Assembly: GCA_938023705.1 (NCBI GenBank)
Contig: CALJDJ010000006.1
Location: 1-57,426, forward strand
Length of the DNA stretch: 57,426 nt
Reading direction: 5' to 3'
Origin: an uncultured Collinsella sp.
GTDB lineage: Bacteria; Actinomycetota; Coriobacteriia; Coriobacteriales; Coriobacteriaceae
Part shown: positions 39,893-48,335 of the stretch, piece after piece
How the letters are laid out: each line of letters begins with the position of its first letter
Position numbering within the stretch: the stretch's first letter is position 1
Program-made: the position numbers and the translations under genes
Notes under the pieces: generated by a model
Databases searched by the model: none
What the model saw: only the letters and a program-made list of their open reading frames with translations
Told to the model about the DNA's origin: nothing

Positions 39893-40291
39893 ATGAACCT
39901 TACAGACCCGATCGCAGATATGCTTACGCGCATCCGTAACGCTAACTCTGTGAACAAGGCCACGGTCTCCATGCCGAGCAGCAAGAAGCTCGTCGAGATC
40001 GCTCGTGTTCTGCACGAGGAGGGCTACATCGAGGGCTACGATGTCGAGGACACCGTTCCCCAGAAGACTCTGCACATCACGCTTAAGTATGGTCCCAAGA
40101 AGGCTAAGGTCATCAACGGCATCCGCCGCATTTCCAAGCCGGGCCTGCGTAAGTACACCGGCGTTGCCGACATGCCCCGCGTCCGCGGTGGCCTTGGTAC
40201 CGCCATCATTTCCACCAGCCATGGCGTCATGACCGACCGCGATGCTCGCAAGCACAACGTCGGCGGCGAGATCATCGCTTACGTCTGGTAA
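39893..40291 (+). CDS. rpsH: Ribosomal protein S8
   Basis: This 132-residue S8 is a 16S rRNA central-domain binder and, in many bacteria, a feedback repressor of its own operon. The N-terminus DPIADMLTRIRNAN and the C-terminal TSHGVMTDRDARKHNVGGE block (about 104-122) are diagnostic. ATG 39893 follows GAAGGAG. Confidence 0.98.
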   Translation: MNLTDPIADMLTRIRNANSVNKATVSMPSSKKLVEIARVLHEEGYIEGYDVEDTVPQKTLHITLKYGPKKAKVINGIRRISKPGLRKYTGVADMPRVRGGLGTAIISTSHGVMTDRDARKHNVGGEIIAYVW

Positions 40292-40324
40292 TTCGCTCGG
40301 TAGGTAGAAGGAAAGGAGATCACC

Positions 40325-40861
40325 GTGTCTCGTATCGGTAATAAGCCTGTCCAGATTCCCGCCGGAGTCGAAGTGGCAGTCAACGGCAACAACGTTGTCG
40401 TCAAGGGCCCCAAGGGCCAGCTCGAGCTCGATGTCTTTGAGAAGCTCGCTATCAACGTCGAGGACAACGTCCTCACCGTTTCCCGTCCCGACGACGAGCG
40501 TGAGACCCGTGCCCGCCACGGCCTCACCCGCGCCCTCATCCACAACATGGTTGTTGGCGTTTCCGAGGGCTTCGAGAAGAAGCTCGAGCTCGCCGGCGTC
40601 GGTTACCGCGTGCAGCAGAAGGGCAAGAACCTCGAGTTCTCCCTGGGCTTCTCGCACCCCGTGATCGTCGAGGCTCCCGAGGGCATCACCTTCGAGGTTC
40701 CCGACAACACCCACGTGAACGTCAAGGGTATCAACAAGCAGCAGGTCGGTCAGATCGCCGCTGAGATCCGCGGCCATCGTCCTCCCGAGCCTTACAAGGG
40801 CAAGGGTATCCACTACGTTGGCGAGCACATCCGCCGCAAGCTGGGTAAGGCCGCCAAGTAG
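40325..40861 (+). CDS. rplF: Ribosomal protein L6
   Basis: This 178-residue L6 has the start SRIGNKPVQIPAGVEV and the C-terminal signature PPEPYKGKGIHYVGE (about residues 154-168). It binds 23S rRNA near the sarcin-ricin loop. It starts with GTG at 40325 after AAAGGAG. Confidence 0.98.
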   Translation: MSRIGNKPVQIPAGVEVAVNGNNVVVKGPKGQLELDVFEKLAINVEDNVLTVSRPDDERETRARHGLTRALIHNMVVGVSEGFEKKLELAGVGYRVQQKGKNLEFSLGFSHPVIVEAPEGITFEVPDNTHVNVKGINKQQVGQIAAEIRGHRPPEPYKGKGIHYVGEHIRRKLGKAAK

Positions 40862-40886
40862 TCGTAACCGACTCACTCGCATAAGA

Positions 40887-40908
40887 CCAGCACCCCGTCA
40901 GGTGCTGG
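40887..40908 (+). promoter_or_regulatory. Hairpin in the rplF-rplR gap
   Basis: CCAGCACC (40887-40894) pairs exactly with GGTGCTGG (40901-40908) with a 6-base loop. CTTTTTAGG follows about 11 bases later, so weak attenuation is possible. Confidence 0.5.
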
Positions 40909-40936
40909 CAAGATCAACCTTTTTAGGAGTTTACGT

Positions 40937-41305
40937 ATGAACAAGCATAAGGCGAAGCTGGAAGGCCTCAAGCGTCGTCAGCGTCGTGTTCGCGGCAAGG
41001 TCTCGGGTACCTCCGAGCGTCCGCGTCTTCGCGTGACCCGTACTAACGCCAACATCTATGCCCAGATCATCGACGACAGCAAGGGCTCCAGCCTGACGCT
41101 CGTCTCTGCCTCGACCCTCGAGGCCGAGTTCAAGGGCACCCACACCTCGAACAAGGAGGCTGCGGAGAAGGTCGGTCAGCTCGTTGGCAAGCGCGCCATC
41201 GAGGCCGGCATCACCAAGGTCGCCTTCGATCGCGGTGGCCGTATCTACCATGGCCGCGTCAAGGCCCTCGCCGACGGTGCTCGTGCCGCCGGTCTCGAGT
41301 TCTAG
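40937..41305 (+). CDS. rplR: Ribosomal protein L18
   Basis: This 122-residue L18 contacts 5S rRNA with L5. The basic N-terminus (KHKAKLEGLKRRQRRVRGK) is followed by RPRLRVTRTNANIYAQIIDD (about 28-47) and the end FDRGGRIYHGRVKALADGAR. ATG 40937 follows TAGGAG. Confidence 0.98.
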   Translation: MNKHKAKLEGLKRRQRRVRGKVSGTSERPRLRVTRTNANIYAQIIDDSKGSSLTLVSASTLEAEFKGTHTSNKEAAEKVGQLVGKRAIEAGITKVAFDRGGRIYHGRVKALADGARAAGLEF

Positions 41306-41319
41306 GAGGTATGTAGCAC

Positions 41320-41844
41320 ATGGCTCGTAATCAGAAGCAGCAGCGCGAGGCCTCCGAGTTCGAGGAGCGCGTCGTTTACATCAACCGCGTGTCGAAGACC
41401 GTCAAGGGTGGTCGTCGCATGAGCCTCGTCGCTCTCGTCGTCGTTGGCGACGGCAAGGGTAACGTCGGCGTTGGCATGGGCAAGTCCGCTGAGGTGCCCC
41501 TGGCCATCTCCAAGGCGTCTCTCGATGCCAAGAAGAACATGTTCCACGTGCCGGTGACCGAGCAGGGCACCATCCCGCACGAGGTTCTCGGCCACTTTGG
41601 TGCCGGCCGCATCATCATCAAGCCCGCTGTCGAGGGTACCGGCGTTATCGCCGGCGGCGCTGTGCGTCCCCTCTTTGAGCTTGCTGGCATCAAGAACGTC
41701 CTGTCCAAGTCCCTCGGTACTGACAACGGCCTCAACATCATCAAGGCTGCCGTCGAGGGCCTCAAGGAGCTCTCCAGCCCTGAGGACGTCGCGGCTCGCC
41801 GTGGCCTGACGGTCTCCGAGATGTTCGTCGGTAAGGAGAACTAA
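41320..41844 (+). CDS. rpsE: Ribosomal protein S5
   Basis: This 174-residue S5 is involved in decoding fidelity. The N-terminal dsRNA-binding fold carries VYINRVSKTVKGGRRMSLVA (about 19-38), and the C-terminal domain has GTGVIAGGAVRPLFE (about 106-120). ATG 41320 follows AGGAGG, 14 bases after rplR. Confidence 0.98.
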   Translation: MARNQKQQREASEFEERVVYINRVSKTVKGGRRMSLVALVVVGDGKGNVGVGMGKSAEVPLAISKASLDAKKNMFHVPVTEQGTIPHEVLGHFGAGRIIIKPAVEGTGVIAGGAVRPLFELAGIKNVLSKSLGTDNGLNIIKAAVEGLKELSSPEDVAARRGLTVSEMFVGKEN

Positions 41845-41846
41845 GC

Positions 41847-42029
41847 ATGGCTGACACCATCAAGATCAAGCAGGTCCGCAGCACCAACGGTTGCAAGCAG
41901 GACCAGGTCCGTACTGTCCGTGCCCTCGGTCTCCACAGGATCCGCGAGGTTCGCGAGATTGCTGACAACGAGTCCGTCCGCGGCATGATCTTCAAGGTCA
42001 AGCACCTTGTCGAGATTGTAGAGGAGTAG
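41847..42029 (+). CDS. rpmD: Ribosomal protein L30
   Basis: This 60-residue L30 has the usual IKIKQVRSTNGCKQDQVRTV opening and ALGLHRIREVREIAD centre. It begins two bases after the rpsE stop, so translation is probably coupled. Confidence 0.97.
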   Translation: MADTIKIKQVRSTNGCKQDQVRTVRALGLHRIREVREIADNESVRGMIFKVKHLVEIVEE

Positions 42030-42032
42030 CAA

Positions 42033-42482
42033 ATGCAGCTTCACGATCTTACTCCCGCGCCCGGTTCCACCAAGAACCGCAAGCGCGTCGGCCGTGGCAA
42101 TTCTTCGGGTCACGGCACCACTTCTGGCCGCGGTCAGAAGGGCCAGGGTTCCCGCTCTGGCGGCACCAAGGGTGCCGGCTTCGAGGGTGGCCAGACTCCG
42201 CTGGCTATGCGCCTGCCCAAGCTTCCGGGCTTCCGCAACCCCCGTCGTATCGAGTACACCGCTGTTAACGTTGAGCGTCTCGAGCGTAAGTTCGAGGATG
42301 GCGCTGTGATCGACGGTGCCGCTCTTAAGGCCGCTCGCATAACCAAGAGCGAGTTCGAGCCCGTCAAGGTGCTCGGCAATGGTGAGCTCACCAAGAAGTT
42401 CACGGTCAAGGTCGACAAGGTCAGCGCTTCTGCGCAGGCCAAGATCGAGGCCGCCGGCGGAAAGGTCGAGCTGCCGTGCTAA
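42033..42482 (+). CDS. rplO: Ribosomal protein L15
   Basis: This 149-residue L15 has the start LHDLTPAPGSTKNRKRVGRG, the glycine-rich loop SSGHGTTSGRGQKGQ (about 25-39) and the C-terminal SASAQAKIEAAGGKVE. It is a late-assembly large-subunit protein. It overlaps the secY start by a few bases. Confidence 0.98.
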   Translation: MQLHDLTPAPGSTKNRKRVGRGNSSGHGTTSGRGQKGQGSRSGGTKGAGFEGGQTPLAMRLPKLPGFRNPRRIEYTAVNVERLERKFEDGAVIDGAALKAARITKSEFEPVKVLGNGELTKKFTVKVDKVSASAQAKIEAAGGKVELPC

Positions 42483-43762
42483 ATGGTCTTAAGAATGCTT
42501 TCCGCATCAAAGAATTGCGCGAAAAGATTCTTTTTACCATAGCTATGCTCGTCGTGTACCGCATTGGTGCGCACGTTCCTGTGCCCGGCATTCCCTTCCA
42601 GGGGATGCTGGGCCTTTTCTCGACCGATAACAATTCGGTCGCCGCAGGTGCTATGGCCCTCCTGAATCTTTTCTCTGGCGGCGCGTTGAGCTATGTGTCG
42701 GTGTTTTCGCTGGGCATCATGCCTTACATCACCAGCTCGATCATCCTCCAGATGCTCCAGGCCGTCGTGCCTTCCCTGCATGAGCTTGCCCGCGAGGGCG
42801 AGGTCGGTCAGACCAAGATTACGCAGTATTCGCGTTACCTCACCTTGGCTCTGGCAATCCTCAACTCCGTGGGTTACCTCTTCCTCTTTAAGAGCTTTGG
42901 CATCAGCTTCAATGGCGCCGGCGCTCCCGAGATCATCTTCGACCTCATGATCGTCGGTACGCTCACCGCGGGCGCCATGCTGATCATGTGGATTGGTGAG
43001 CTCATCACCCAGCGCGGTATCGGCAATGGCATGTCGCTGATCATCTTCGCGAACATCATGGCCGGTCTGCCGCAGGCGATCTTTTCCAGCACCGAGGGCA
43101 ATGCCGGTGGCATCATCACCATGGTGATCATCTGCGCCATCATCCTGCTGGTTATTCCGCTGATTGTTTTCCTTGAGCGCGGCCAGCGCCGCATCCCGGT
43201 CTCCTACGCCAAACGCGTCGTTGGCCGTCGCATGATGGGTGGCCAGACCACCTACCTGCCCATCAAGGTCAACACCGCGGGTGTCGTGCCGATCATCTTC
43301 GCTTCGGCGCTGCTGTACTTCCCGGCTCAGATTGCCGTGTTCTTCCCCGGCATCGGCTGGATTCAGGCAGTTGCCTCCGCGCTTTCGACCGGTTGGCTCA
43401 ACTGGGTGCTTAACGTTGTCCTCATCGTGTTCTTCGCGTACTTCTACACCTCCATGGTGTTCAATCCCGATGACACGGCCGACAACCTTAAGAAGCAGGG
43501 CGGCTTTATTCCGGGCGTGCGTCCGGGTAGGGCTACCGCGGCCTACATCAAGAACGCGCTCAACAAGATTACGCTTCCCAGCGCTGTCTTTTTGGCGCTC
43601 ATCGCCATCGTGCCTTCGATCATCTTCTCCTTCACGGGTAACCATCTGATCCAGGCATTTGGTGGCACGTCCATCCTCATCATGGTCGGCGTCGTGCTCG
43701 ACACGGTCGATAAGCTCGAAGGCCAGATCAAGATGTATGATTACGATGGATTCTTTAAATAG
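42476..43762 (+). CDS. secY: Protein translocase subunit SecY
   Basis: This 428-residue, ten-span SecY forms the protein-conducting channel. The motifs VVYRIGAHVPVPGI (about residues 26-39), GIMPYITSSIILQM (plug/TM2 region, about 80) and GQTTYLPIKVNTAGVVPIIF (about 256-275) are diagnostic, with the C-terminal cytosolic loop RPGRATAAYI. It starts with GTG at 42476, inside the last codons of rplO, indicating coupling. Confidence 0.98.
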   Translation: MLNGLKNAFRIKELREKILFTIAMLVVYRIGAHVPVPGIPFQGMLGLFSTDNNSVAAGAMALLNLFSGGALSYVSVFSLGIMPYITSSIILQMLQAVVPSLHELAREGEVGQTKITQYSRYLTLALAILNSVGYLFLFKSFGISFNGAGAPEIIFDLMIVGTLTAGAMLIMWIGELITQRGIGNGMSLIIFANIMAGLPQAIFSSTEGNAGGIITMVIICAIILLVIPLIVFLERGQRRIPVSYAKRVVGRRMMGGQTTYLPIKVNTAGVVPIIFASALLYFPAQIAVFFPGIGWIQAVASALSTGWLNWVLNVVLIVFFAYFYTSMVFNPDDTADNLKKQGGFIPGVRPGRATAAYIKNALNKITLPSAVFLALIAIVPSIIFSFTGNHLIQAFGGTSILIMVGVVLDTVDKLEGQIKMYDYDGFFK

Positions 43763-43780
43763 GCTAGAGGAGGATTGCTC

Positions 43781-44407
43781 ATGAACCTCGTATTGCTCGG
43801 AGCTCCGGGTGCCGGTAAGGGCACCGTCGCACAGGAGCTCGTCGCCGAGTTTGGCGTCGCTCACATTTCCACGGGCGACCTGCTGCGTGCTGCCGTCAAG
43901 GGTGGCACCGAGCTTGGTATTCAGGCTAAGAAGTACATGGACGCTGGCGAGCTCGTTCCCGACCAGCTCGTGATCGACCTTGTCAAGGAGCGCCTTGCTG
44001 CCGATGACGCCCAGCAGGGCTTCATCCTCGACGGCTTCCCGCGCAACACCGCCCAGGCTGTGACGCTCGATTCCGAGCTCTCCGCCATGGGTCGCGAGAT
44101 CGACTGCGCCCTTCTGGTCGACGTGGCCCCCGAGGTCATCATCGATCGTCTGTCTTCGCGTCGCACCTGCCGCGCCTGCGGTTACACCGGCACCGCTGCC
44201 GATGCCACCTGCCCCAAGTGCGGTGGCGAGATGTATCAGCGCGACGACGACAAGCCCGAGACCATCAAGAACCGTCTCGACGTCTACGAGAAGTCCACGA
44301 GCCCGCTCGTCGACTACTATCGTGGCCAGGGTCTGCTCAAGTCGGTCAACGGTGACCAGGCTCGCGAGACCGTGTACGGGGATGTCAAAGAGGCTCTCGG
44401 TCTATGA
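43781..44407 (+). CDS. adk: Adenylate kinase
   Basis: This 208-residue enzyme interconverts ATP, AMP and ADP. The P-loop GAPGAGKGT (about residues 7-15), the AMP-binding FILDGFPRN (about 81-89) and a zinc-type lid with CRACGY and CPKCGG (about 128-150) are visible. ATG 43781 follows AGAGGAGG; an earlier in-frame TTG at 43775 would overlap the ribosome site. It overlaps map by an ATGA junction. Confidence 0.98.
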   Translation: MNLVLLGAPGAGKGTVAQELVAEFGVAHISTGDLLRAAVKGGTELGIQAKKYMDAGELVPDQLVIDLVKERLAADDAQQGFILDGFPRNTAQAVTLDSELSAMGREIDCALLVDVAPEVIIDRLSSRRTCRACGYTGTAADATCPKCGGEMYQRDDDKPETIKNRLDVYEKSTSPLVDYYRGQGLLKSVNGDQARETVYGDVKEALGL

Positions 44408-45192
44408 TCAAGATTAAGTCTGCAACGCAAATCGAGCAGATGAAGAAGGCAGGAGCGCTATCTAAGATGGCGCTCCGCCACGTTGGAGCCATGGTGCGCC
44501 CCGGCGTTTCGACTTTTGAGCTCGATCAGCTCGCGGAGCAGATTATCCGCATGCATGGCGGCACCCCCGCCTTTAAGGGTTACGGCGGGTTCCCGGGGAC
44601 CATTTGCGCATCGATCAACGATGCCGTGGTCCACGGTATTCCCAACCCTGACATGATCCTGCGCGATGGCGATATCATCTCCATCGATACGGGAGCCGTT
44701 GTCGACGGTTGGGTCGGCGATAACGCATGGACGTTTTTCGTCGGCACCCCCACGCCCGAAGCCAAGGCTTTGTGCGAGGTCACGCGCGATTGCCTTAAGG
44801 CTGCCATCGAGCAGGCTGTTCCCGGTAACCATATCGGGGACGTCGGTTATGCCGTTCAGTCCCTTGCCGAGTCTCACGGTTACGGCGTGCTTCGTGACTA
44901 TGTGGGTCATGGCATTGGCCGCGTGATGCACGAGGACCCCAACGTTCCTAACTATGGAAAGAAGGGGAGGGGCGTTCGCCTCCAGGCCGGCATGGTCATT
45001 GCCATCGAGCCGATGGTTACGATGGGTTCCAACCATGTGAGCACGGGCTCCGACGGTTGGATTGTTACGACCAACGACCACCTGCCCGCCGCGCACTACG
45101 AGAACACCGTCGCCATTACCAATGACGGTCCGGTGATTCTCACCACGGATGCCCAAGGTGCTTGGTGTTCCTTGCAAGGCGGTGAAATGTAA
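44404..45192 (+). CDS. map: Type I methionine aminopeptidase
   Basis: This 262-residue enzyme removes the initiator methionine. Metal ligands fall in SIDTGAVVDGWVGDNAW (two aspartates, about 97-113), GHGIGRVMHEDP (His, about 175-186), AIEPMV (Glu, about 202) and a final glutamate near 243. ATG 44404 overlaps the adk stop. Its last codons and stop lie inside the left arm of a large hairpin element (45183-45313), so the C-terminus may have been replaced by that element. Confidence 0.97.
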   Translation: MIKIKSATQIEQMKKAGALSKMALRHVGAMVRPGVSTFELDQLAEQIIRMHGGTPAFKGYGGFPGTICASINDAVVHGIPNPDMILRDGDIISIDTGAVVDGWVGDNAWTFFVGTPTPEAKALCEVTRDCLKAAIEQAVPGNHIGDVGYAVQSLAESHGYGVLRDYVGHGIGRVMHEDPNVPNYGKKGRGVRLQAGMVIAIEPMVTMGSNHVSTGSDGWIVTTNDHLPAAHYENTVAITNDGPVILTTDAQGAWCSLQGGEM

Positions 45193-45313
45193 AAGTCGCC
45201 GCCCCCTGATGCCCAACCTCGCCTTTCAATTTCGAAGGCATGACCCCAAGGTCTATGCCTTCTCATTTCAAGGCGATCTTGGGTATCAGGGAACGGCTTT
45301 GTTTTACATTTCA
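45183..45313. repeat. 131-base near-palindrome between map and infA
   Basis: Left arm from 45183 and right arm ending 45313 begin with a perfect 12-base terminal inverted repeat (TGAAATGTAAAA / TTTTACATTTCA). They then continue almost fully complementary for about 64 bases each, with a few mismatches and gaps, to a CCAA apex near 45244-45247. The whole region folds as one long hairpin and includes the map stop codon. The shape is that of a MITE or a very long terminator. Confidence 0.85.
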
Positions 45314-45334
45314 AATGTAACAAGTTCCGCTTAG

Positions 45335-45385
45335 TTGTGGAGCCATTACGAAGATATTACGATACGTGCATACGTGTTGTAGAAT
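45335..45385 (+). promoter_or_regulatory. Overlapping promoters of the infA operon
   Basis: Two -35/-10 pairs with ideal 17-base spacing overlap: TTGTGG (45335-45340) with TACGAT (45358-45363), and TTACGA (45357-45362) with TAGAAT (45380-45385). The second would give a leader of about 33 bases to infA. This separates the infA-rplQ genes from the rplE-map genes. Confidence 0.65.
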
Positions 45386-45424
45386 ACTCAATCGCTGTCG
45401 TTTTCTAGAGAAAGATGATTGCTT

Positions 45425-45643
45425 GTGAAGAAGGAAGACGCAATTGAGCTCGAGGGTACGGTAAAGGAACCGTTGCCCAATGCCATGTTTAAGGTTGAGC
45501 TCGAGAACGGTCATTCGGTTCTGTGCAACATTTCTGGCAAGATCCGAATGAATTACATCCGTATTCTCCCCGGTGACAGGGTTGTCGTGGAGCTTTCCCC
45601 GTACGACCTGACCCGCGGTCGCATCACCTATCGCTACAAATAG
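45425..45643 (+). CDS. infA: Translation initiation factor IF-1
   Basis: This 72-residue OB-fold protein is a clear IF-1: KKEDAIELEGTVKEPLPNAM at the start, GHSVLCNISGKIRMNYIRIL in the middle and LSPYDLTRGRITYRYK at the end. GTG 45425 is the likely start because it gives the standard N-terminus; a TTG at 45419 would add two residues. Confidence 0.97.
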   Translation: MKKEDAIELEGTVKEPLPNAMFKVELENGHSVLCNISGKIRMNYIRILPGDRVVVELSPYDLTRGRITYRYK

Positions 45644-45793
45644 CGGCACGCATACACGCACTCCATTTCCGGCTGCAGGCTTAGCTCAACCTACGGTCGG
45701 ATTGTGTGTGAAGACCAGCCATAGTTTTAAACGCCTGCGGCTGGGCGAGTAGATAGTAGGGAAGTAGTTTGAGCGCTACCGAAAGGAAGAACG

Positions 45794-45907
45794 ATGAAGG
45801 TACGTCCTTCGGTCAAGAAGATGTGCGATAAGTGCAAAATCATTAGGCGCCATGGCAAGGTCCTCGTCATTTGCGAGAACCCCCGTCATAAGCAGCGTCA
45901 GGGTTAA
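45794..45907 (+). CDS. rpmJ: Ribosomal protein L36
   Basis: This 37-residue L36 starts MKVRPSVKKMCDKCK and has the zinc-binding layout CDKC ... CENPRH (Cys11, Cys14, Cys27 and His32). ATG 45794 follows GAAAGGAAG. It is too short for many gene finders but unambiguous. Confidence 0.98.
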   Translation: MKVRPSVKKMCDKCKIIRRHGKVLVICENPRHKQRQG

Positions 45908-45921
45908 GAGAGGAGACTACG

Positions 45922-46296
45922 TTGGCCCGTATTAATGGTGTCGACCTCCCGCGTGAGAAGCGCGTTGAGATCGGTCTGACCTACATTTACGGCATCGGCC
46001 GCACCACTGCGACGAAGATCTGCGTCGAGTGCAACGTTAACGTGGATACGCGCGTTAAGGACCTCACCGAGGATGAGGTTAACGCCATCCGCGATTATAT
46101 CGATAAGAACCAGATCATGGTTGAGGGCGACCTCCGCCGTGAGCGCAACCAGAACGTCAAGCGCCTTATGGACATCGGCTGCAACCGCGGCCTTCGTCAC
46201 CGCAAGGGCCTCCCGGTCCGCGGCCAGCGCACCCACACTAACGCTCGTACCCGCAAGGGCCCGAAGCGTCAGATCGGTGCTAAGAAGAAGAAATAA
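45922..46296 (+). CDS. rpsM: Ribosomal protein S13
   Basis: This 124-residue S13 has ARINGVDLPREKRVEIGLTY at the start, GCNRGLRHRKGLPVRGQRTH (about 85-104) and a basic tail ending GAKKKK. TTG 45922 is the start, with AGGAG eight bases upstream. Confidence 0.98.
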   Translation: MARINGVDLPREKRVEIGLTYIYGIGRTTATKICVECNVNVDTRVKDLTEDEVNAIRDYIDKNQIMVEGDLRRERNQNVKRLMDIGCNRGLRHRKGLPVRGQRTHTNARTRKGPKRQIGAKKKK

Positions 46297-46310
46297 GGAG
46301 CGCTAGATAG

Positions 46311-46715
46311 ATGGCTACTGCTAAGAAGAACGTTCGCGCTGCCCGTCTGAAGCGCGCGGACCGTAAGAACATTTCCGTGGGCCAGGCTCACATTCGTTCT
46401 ACGTTCAACAACACGATCGTTTCGATCACCGATCCCCAGGGCAACGTCATTTCCTGGAAGTCGGCTGGCCAGGTGGGCTTCAAGGGCTCCCGTAAGTCCA
46501 CGCCGTTCGCTGCCCAGATGGCTGCCGAGGCTGCTGCCAAGCAGGCCATGGAGCACGGTATGAAGAAGGTTTCCGTCTTCGTCAAGGGCCCCGGCTCCGG
46601 TCGTGAGACCGCCATCCGCTCCCTCCAGGCTGCTGGCCTCGAGGTCTCGAGCATCCAGGACAAGACCCCCATTCCGCACAACGGCTGCCGCCCCAAGAAG
46701 CGTCGCCGCGTGTAA
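46311..46715 (+). CDS. rpsK: Ribosomal protein S11
   Basis: This 134-residue S11 lines the mRNA exit platform. HIRSTFNNTIVSITDPQGN (about 27-45), GFKGSRKSTPFAAQMAAE (about 55-72) and the C-terminus DKTPIPHNGCRPKKRRRV are diagnostic. Confidence 0.98.
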   Translation: MATAKKNVRAARLKRADRKNISVGQAHIRSTFNNTIVSITDPQGNVISWKSAGQVGFKGSRKSTPFAAQMAAEAAAKQAMEHGMKKVSVFVKGPGSGRETAIRSLQAAGLEVSSIQDKTPIPHNGCRPKKRRRV

Positions 46716-46734
46716 CTGAAAGGATCGTATCAAT

Positions 46735-47331
46735 ATGGCAATCGACAGGACTCCTGTTCTTAAGCGCTGCCGTCAGCTCGGGATCGATCCCGCTGAGCTC
46801 GGTTACAGCAGCAAGAAGGAATCTATCCGTCAGCCCAAGCGCCGTCGCAAGGAATCTGAGTACGGCATGCAGCTGCGCGAGAAGCAGAAGGTCAAGTTCA
46901 TCTATGGCGTTCTGGAGAAGCAGTTCCACGGCTACTTCAACAAGGCCCGCAAGATGAACGGCGTCACCGGTGAGAACCTCATGATCATCCTTGAGTCTCG
47001 CCTCGACAACGTCGTCTTCCGTCTTGGCTTCGCCCGCACCCGCAAAGAGGCTCGTCAGTCCGTCCGTCACGGTCACTTCACCGTGAACGGCAAGCGCGTG
47101 GACATCCCGTCCTACCGCGTCAAGGCCGGCGACGTCGTCGCTGTCGGCGAGAAGTTCCGTGACCTCCTCCCCATCAAGGAGGCTCTGATTTCCTCCGAGC
47201 GCTTTGAGGTCCCTGGCTGGCTCGAGGTCGATATCGAGAAGCTGTCTGGTAACGTGCTCGCTCTGCCGACGCGTGAGCAGATCAGCGGTGATATCAACGA
47301 GCAGCTCATCGTCGAGCTCTACTCTAAGTAG
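46735..47331 (+). CDS. rpsD: Ribosomal protein S4
   Basis: This 198-residue S4 nucleates 30S assembly. It has the S4 RNA-binding domain FRLGFARTRKEARQSVRHGH (about 95-114) and lacks the N-terminal zinc motif of some S4 proteins. ATG 46735 follows GAAAGGA. Confidence 0.98.
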   Translation: MAIDRTPVLKRCRQLGIDPAELGYSSKKESIRQPKRRRKESEYGMQLREKQKVKFIYGVLEKQFHGYFNKARKMNGVTGENLMIILESRLDNVVFRLGFARTRKEARQSVRHGHFTVNGKRVDIPSYRVKAGDVVAVGEKFRDLLPIKEALISSERFEVPGWLEVDIEKLSGNVLALPTREQISGDINEQLIVELYSK

Positions 47332-47363
47332 TCCATCCGGGCTGCTGAGGCTGGAGGTAATAC

Positions 47364-48305
47364 ATGTCAGAATTCATTAGGCCTCAGGTTCAGGTCGAAG
47401 AGATCAACGAGACGTCTGCTCGTGTCTCCGTCGAGCCGCTCGAGCGTGGCTACGGCGATACGCTGGGTAACTCCCTTCGTCGCGTACTTCTGTCCTCGCT
47501 CGAGGGTGCCGCCGTCGAGGCTATTCAGATCGATGGTGCACAGCACGAGTTCATGACCATCCCTAACATGGTCGAGGATGTCACCGACATCGTCCTGAAT
47601 GTCAAGGGTCTTGTCTTCAGGGCTCTCGGCACGACCGACGAGGCGACCGCCACCATCTCGGTTGACGGCCCCTGCGAGGTCACCGGTGCGGACTTCTTTA
47701 TTCCGTCCGAGTTTGAGCTGGTCAACCCCGAGCAGCACATCGCTACGCTCACCGAGGGTGGCCATCTCACCATGAGCATGCGCATCGGCTATGGCCGCGG
47801 CTATGTCTCTGGCGAGGCTAACAAGCGCGACAACGATCCCATCGGTGTGATCCACGTCGACTCGCTGTACTCGCCGGTGTCCCGTTGCGCCAAGCTCGTT
47901 GAGGCTTGCCGTGTCGGTCAGCACACCGACTACGACCGCCTTGTCCTCGAGATCGAGACCAACGGCTCCATCGCTCCGCGCGACGCCGTGGTCCAGGCTG
48001 CCAATATCATCAACCAGCATATGGCTGCCTTTATGAACCTTGCCGAGACCCCCGAGGTCGAGGAGGAGGCTTCGATCTTCGCTCCCGAGGTCACCAACGA
48101 CAACGCCGAGCTGGACAAGCAGATCGAGGATCTGGACCTTTCCGTCCGTTCCTACAACTGCCTTAAGCGCGCCAGCATTCACTCGGTCCGTCAGCTCGTT
48201 GAGTTCTCGGAGAACGATCTGCTCAACATCCGTAACTTCGGTGTTAAGTCGATCGAGGAAGTGAAGGACAAGCTTGAGTCCATGGGCCTGAGCCTGAAGG
48301 CTTAA
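47364..48305 (+). CDS. rpoA: RNA polymerase alpha subunit
   Basis: This 313-residue alpha subunit has the N-terminal assembly domain with VEPLERGYGDTLGNSLRRVL (about residues 23-42) and the C-terminal DNA-contacting domain with LSVRSYNCLKRASIHSVRQL (about 252-271) and NIRNFGVKSIEEVKDKL. ATG 47364 follows TGGAGG. Confidence 0.98.
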   Translation: MSEFIRPQVQVEEINETSARVSVEPLERGYGDTLGNSLRRVLLSSLEGAAVEAIQIDGAQHEFMTIPNMVEDVTDIVLNVKGLVFRALGTTDEATATISVDGPCEVTGADFFIPSEFELVNPEQHIATLTEGGHLTMSMRIGYGRGYVSGEANKRDNDPIGVIHVDSLYSPVSRCAKLVEACRVGQHTDYDRLVLEIETNGSIAPRDAVVQAANIINQHMAAFMNLAETPEVEEEASIFAPEVTNDNAELDKQIEDLDLSVRSYNCLKRASIHSVRQLVEFSENDLLNIRNFGVKSIEEVKDKLESMGLSLKA

Positions 48306-48335
48306 TGCTTCGCATATTTGAGGAGAAACTAGACC

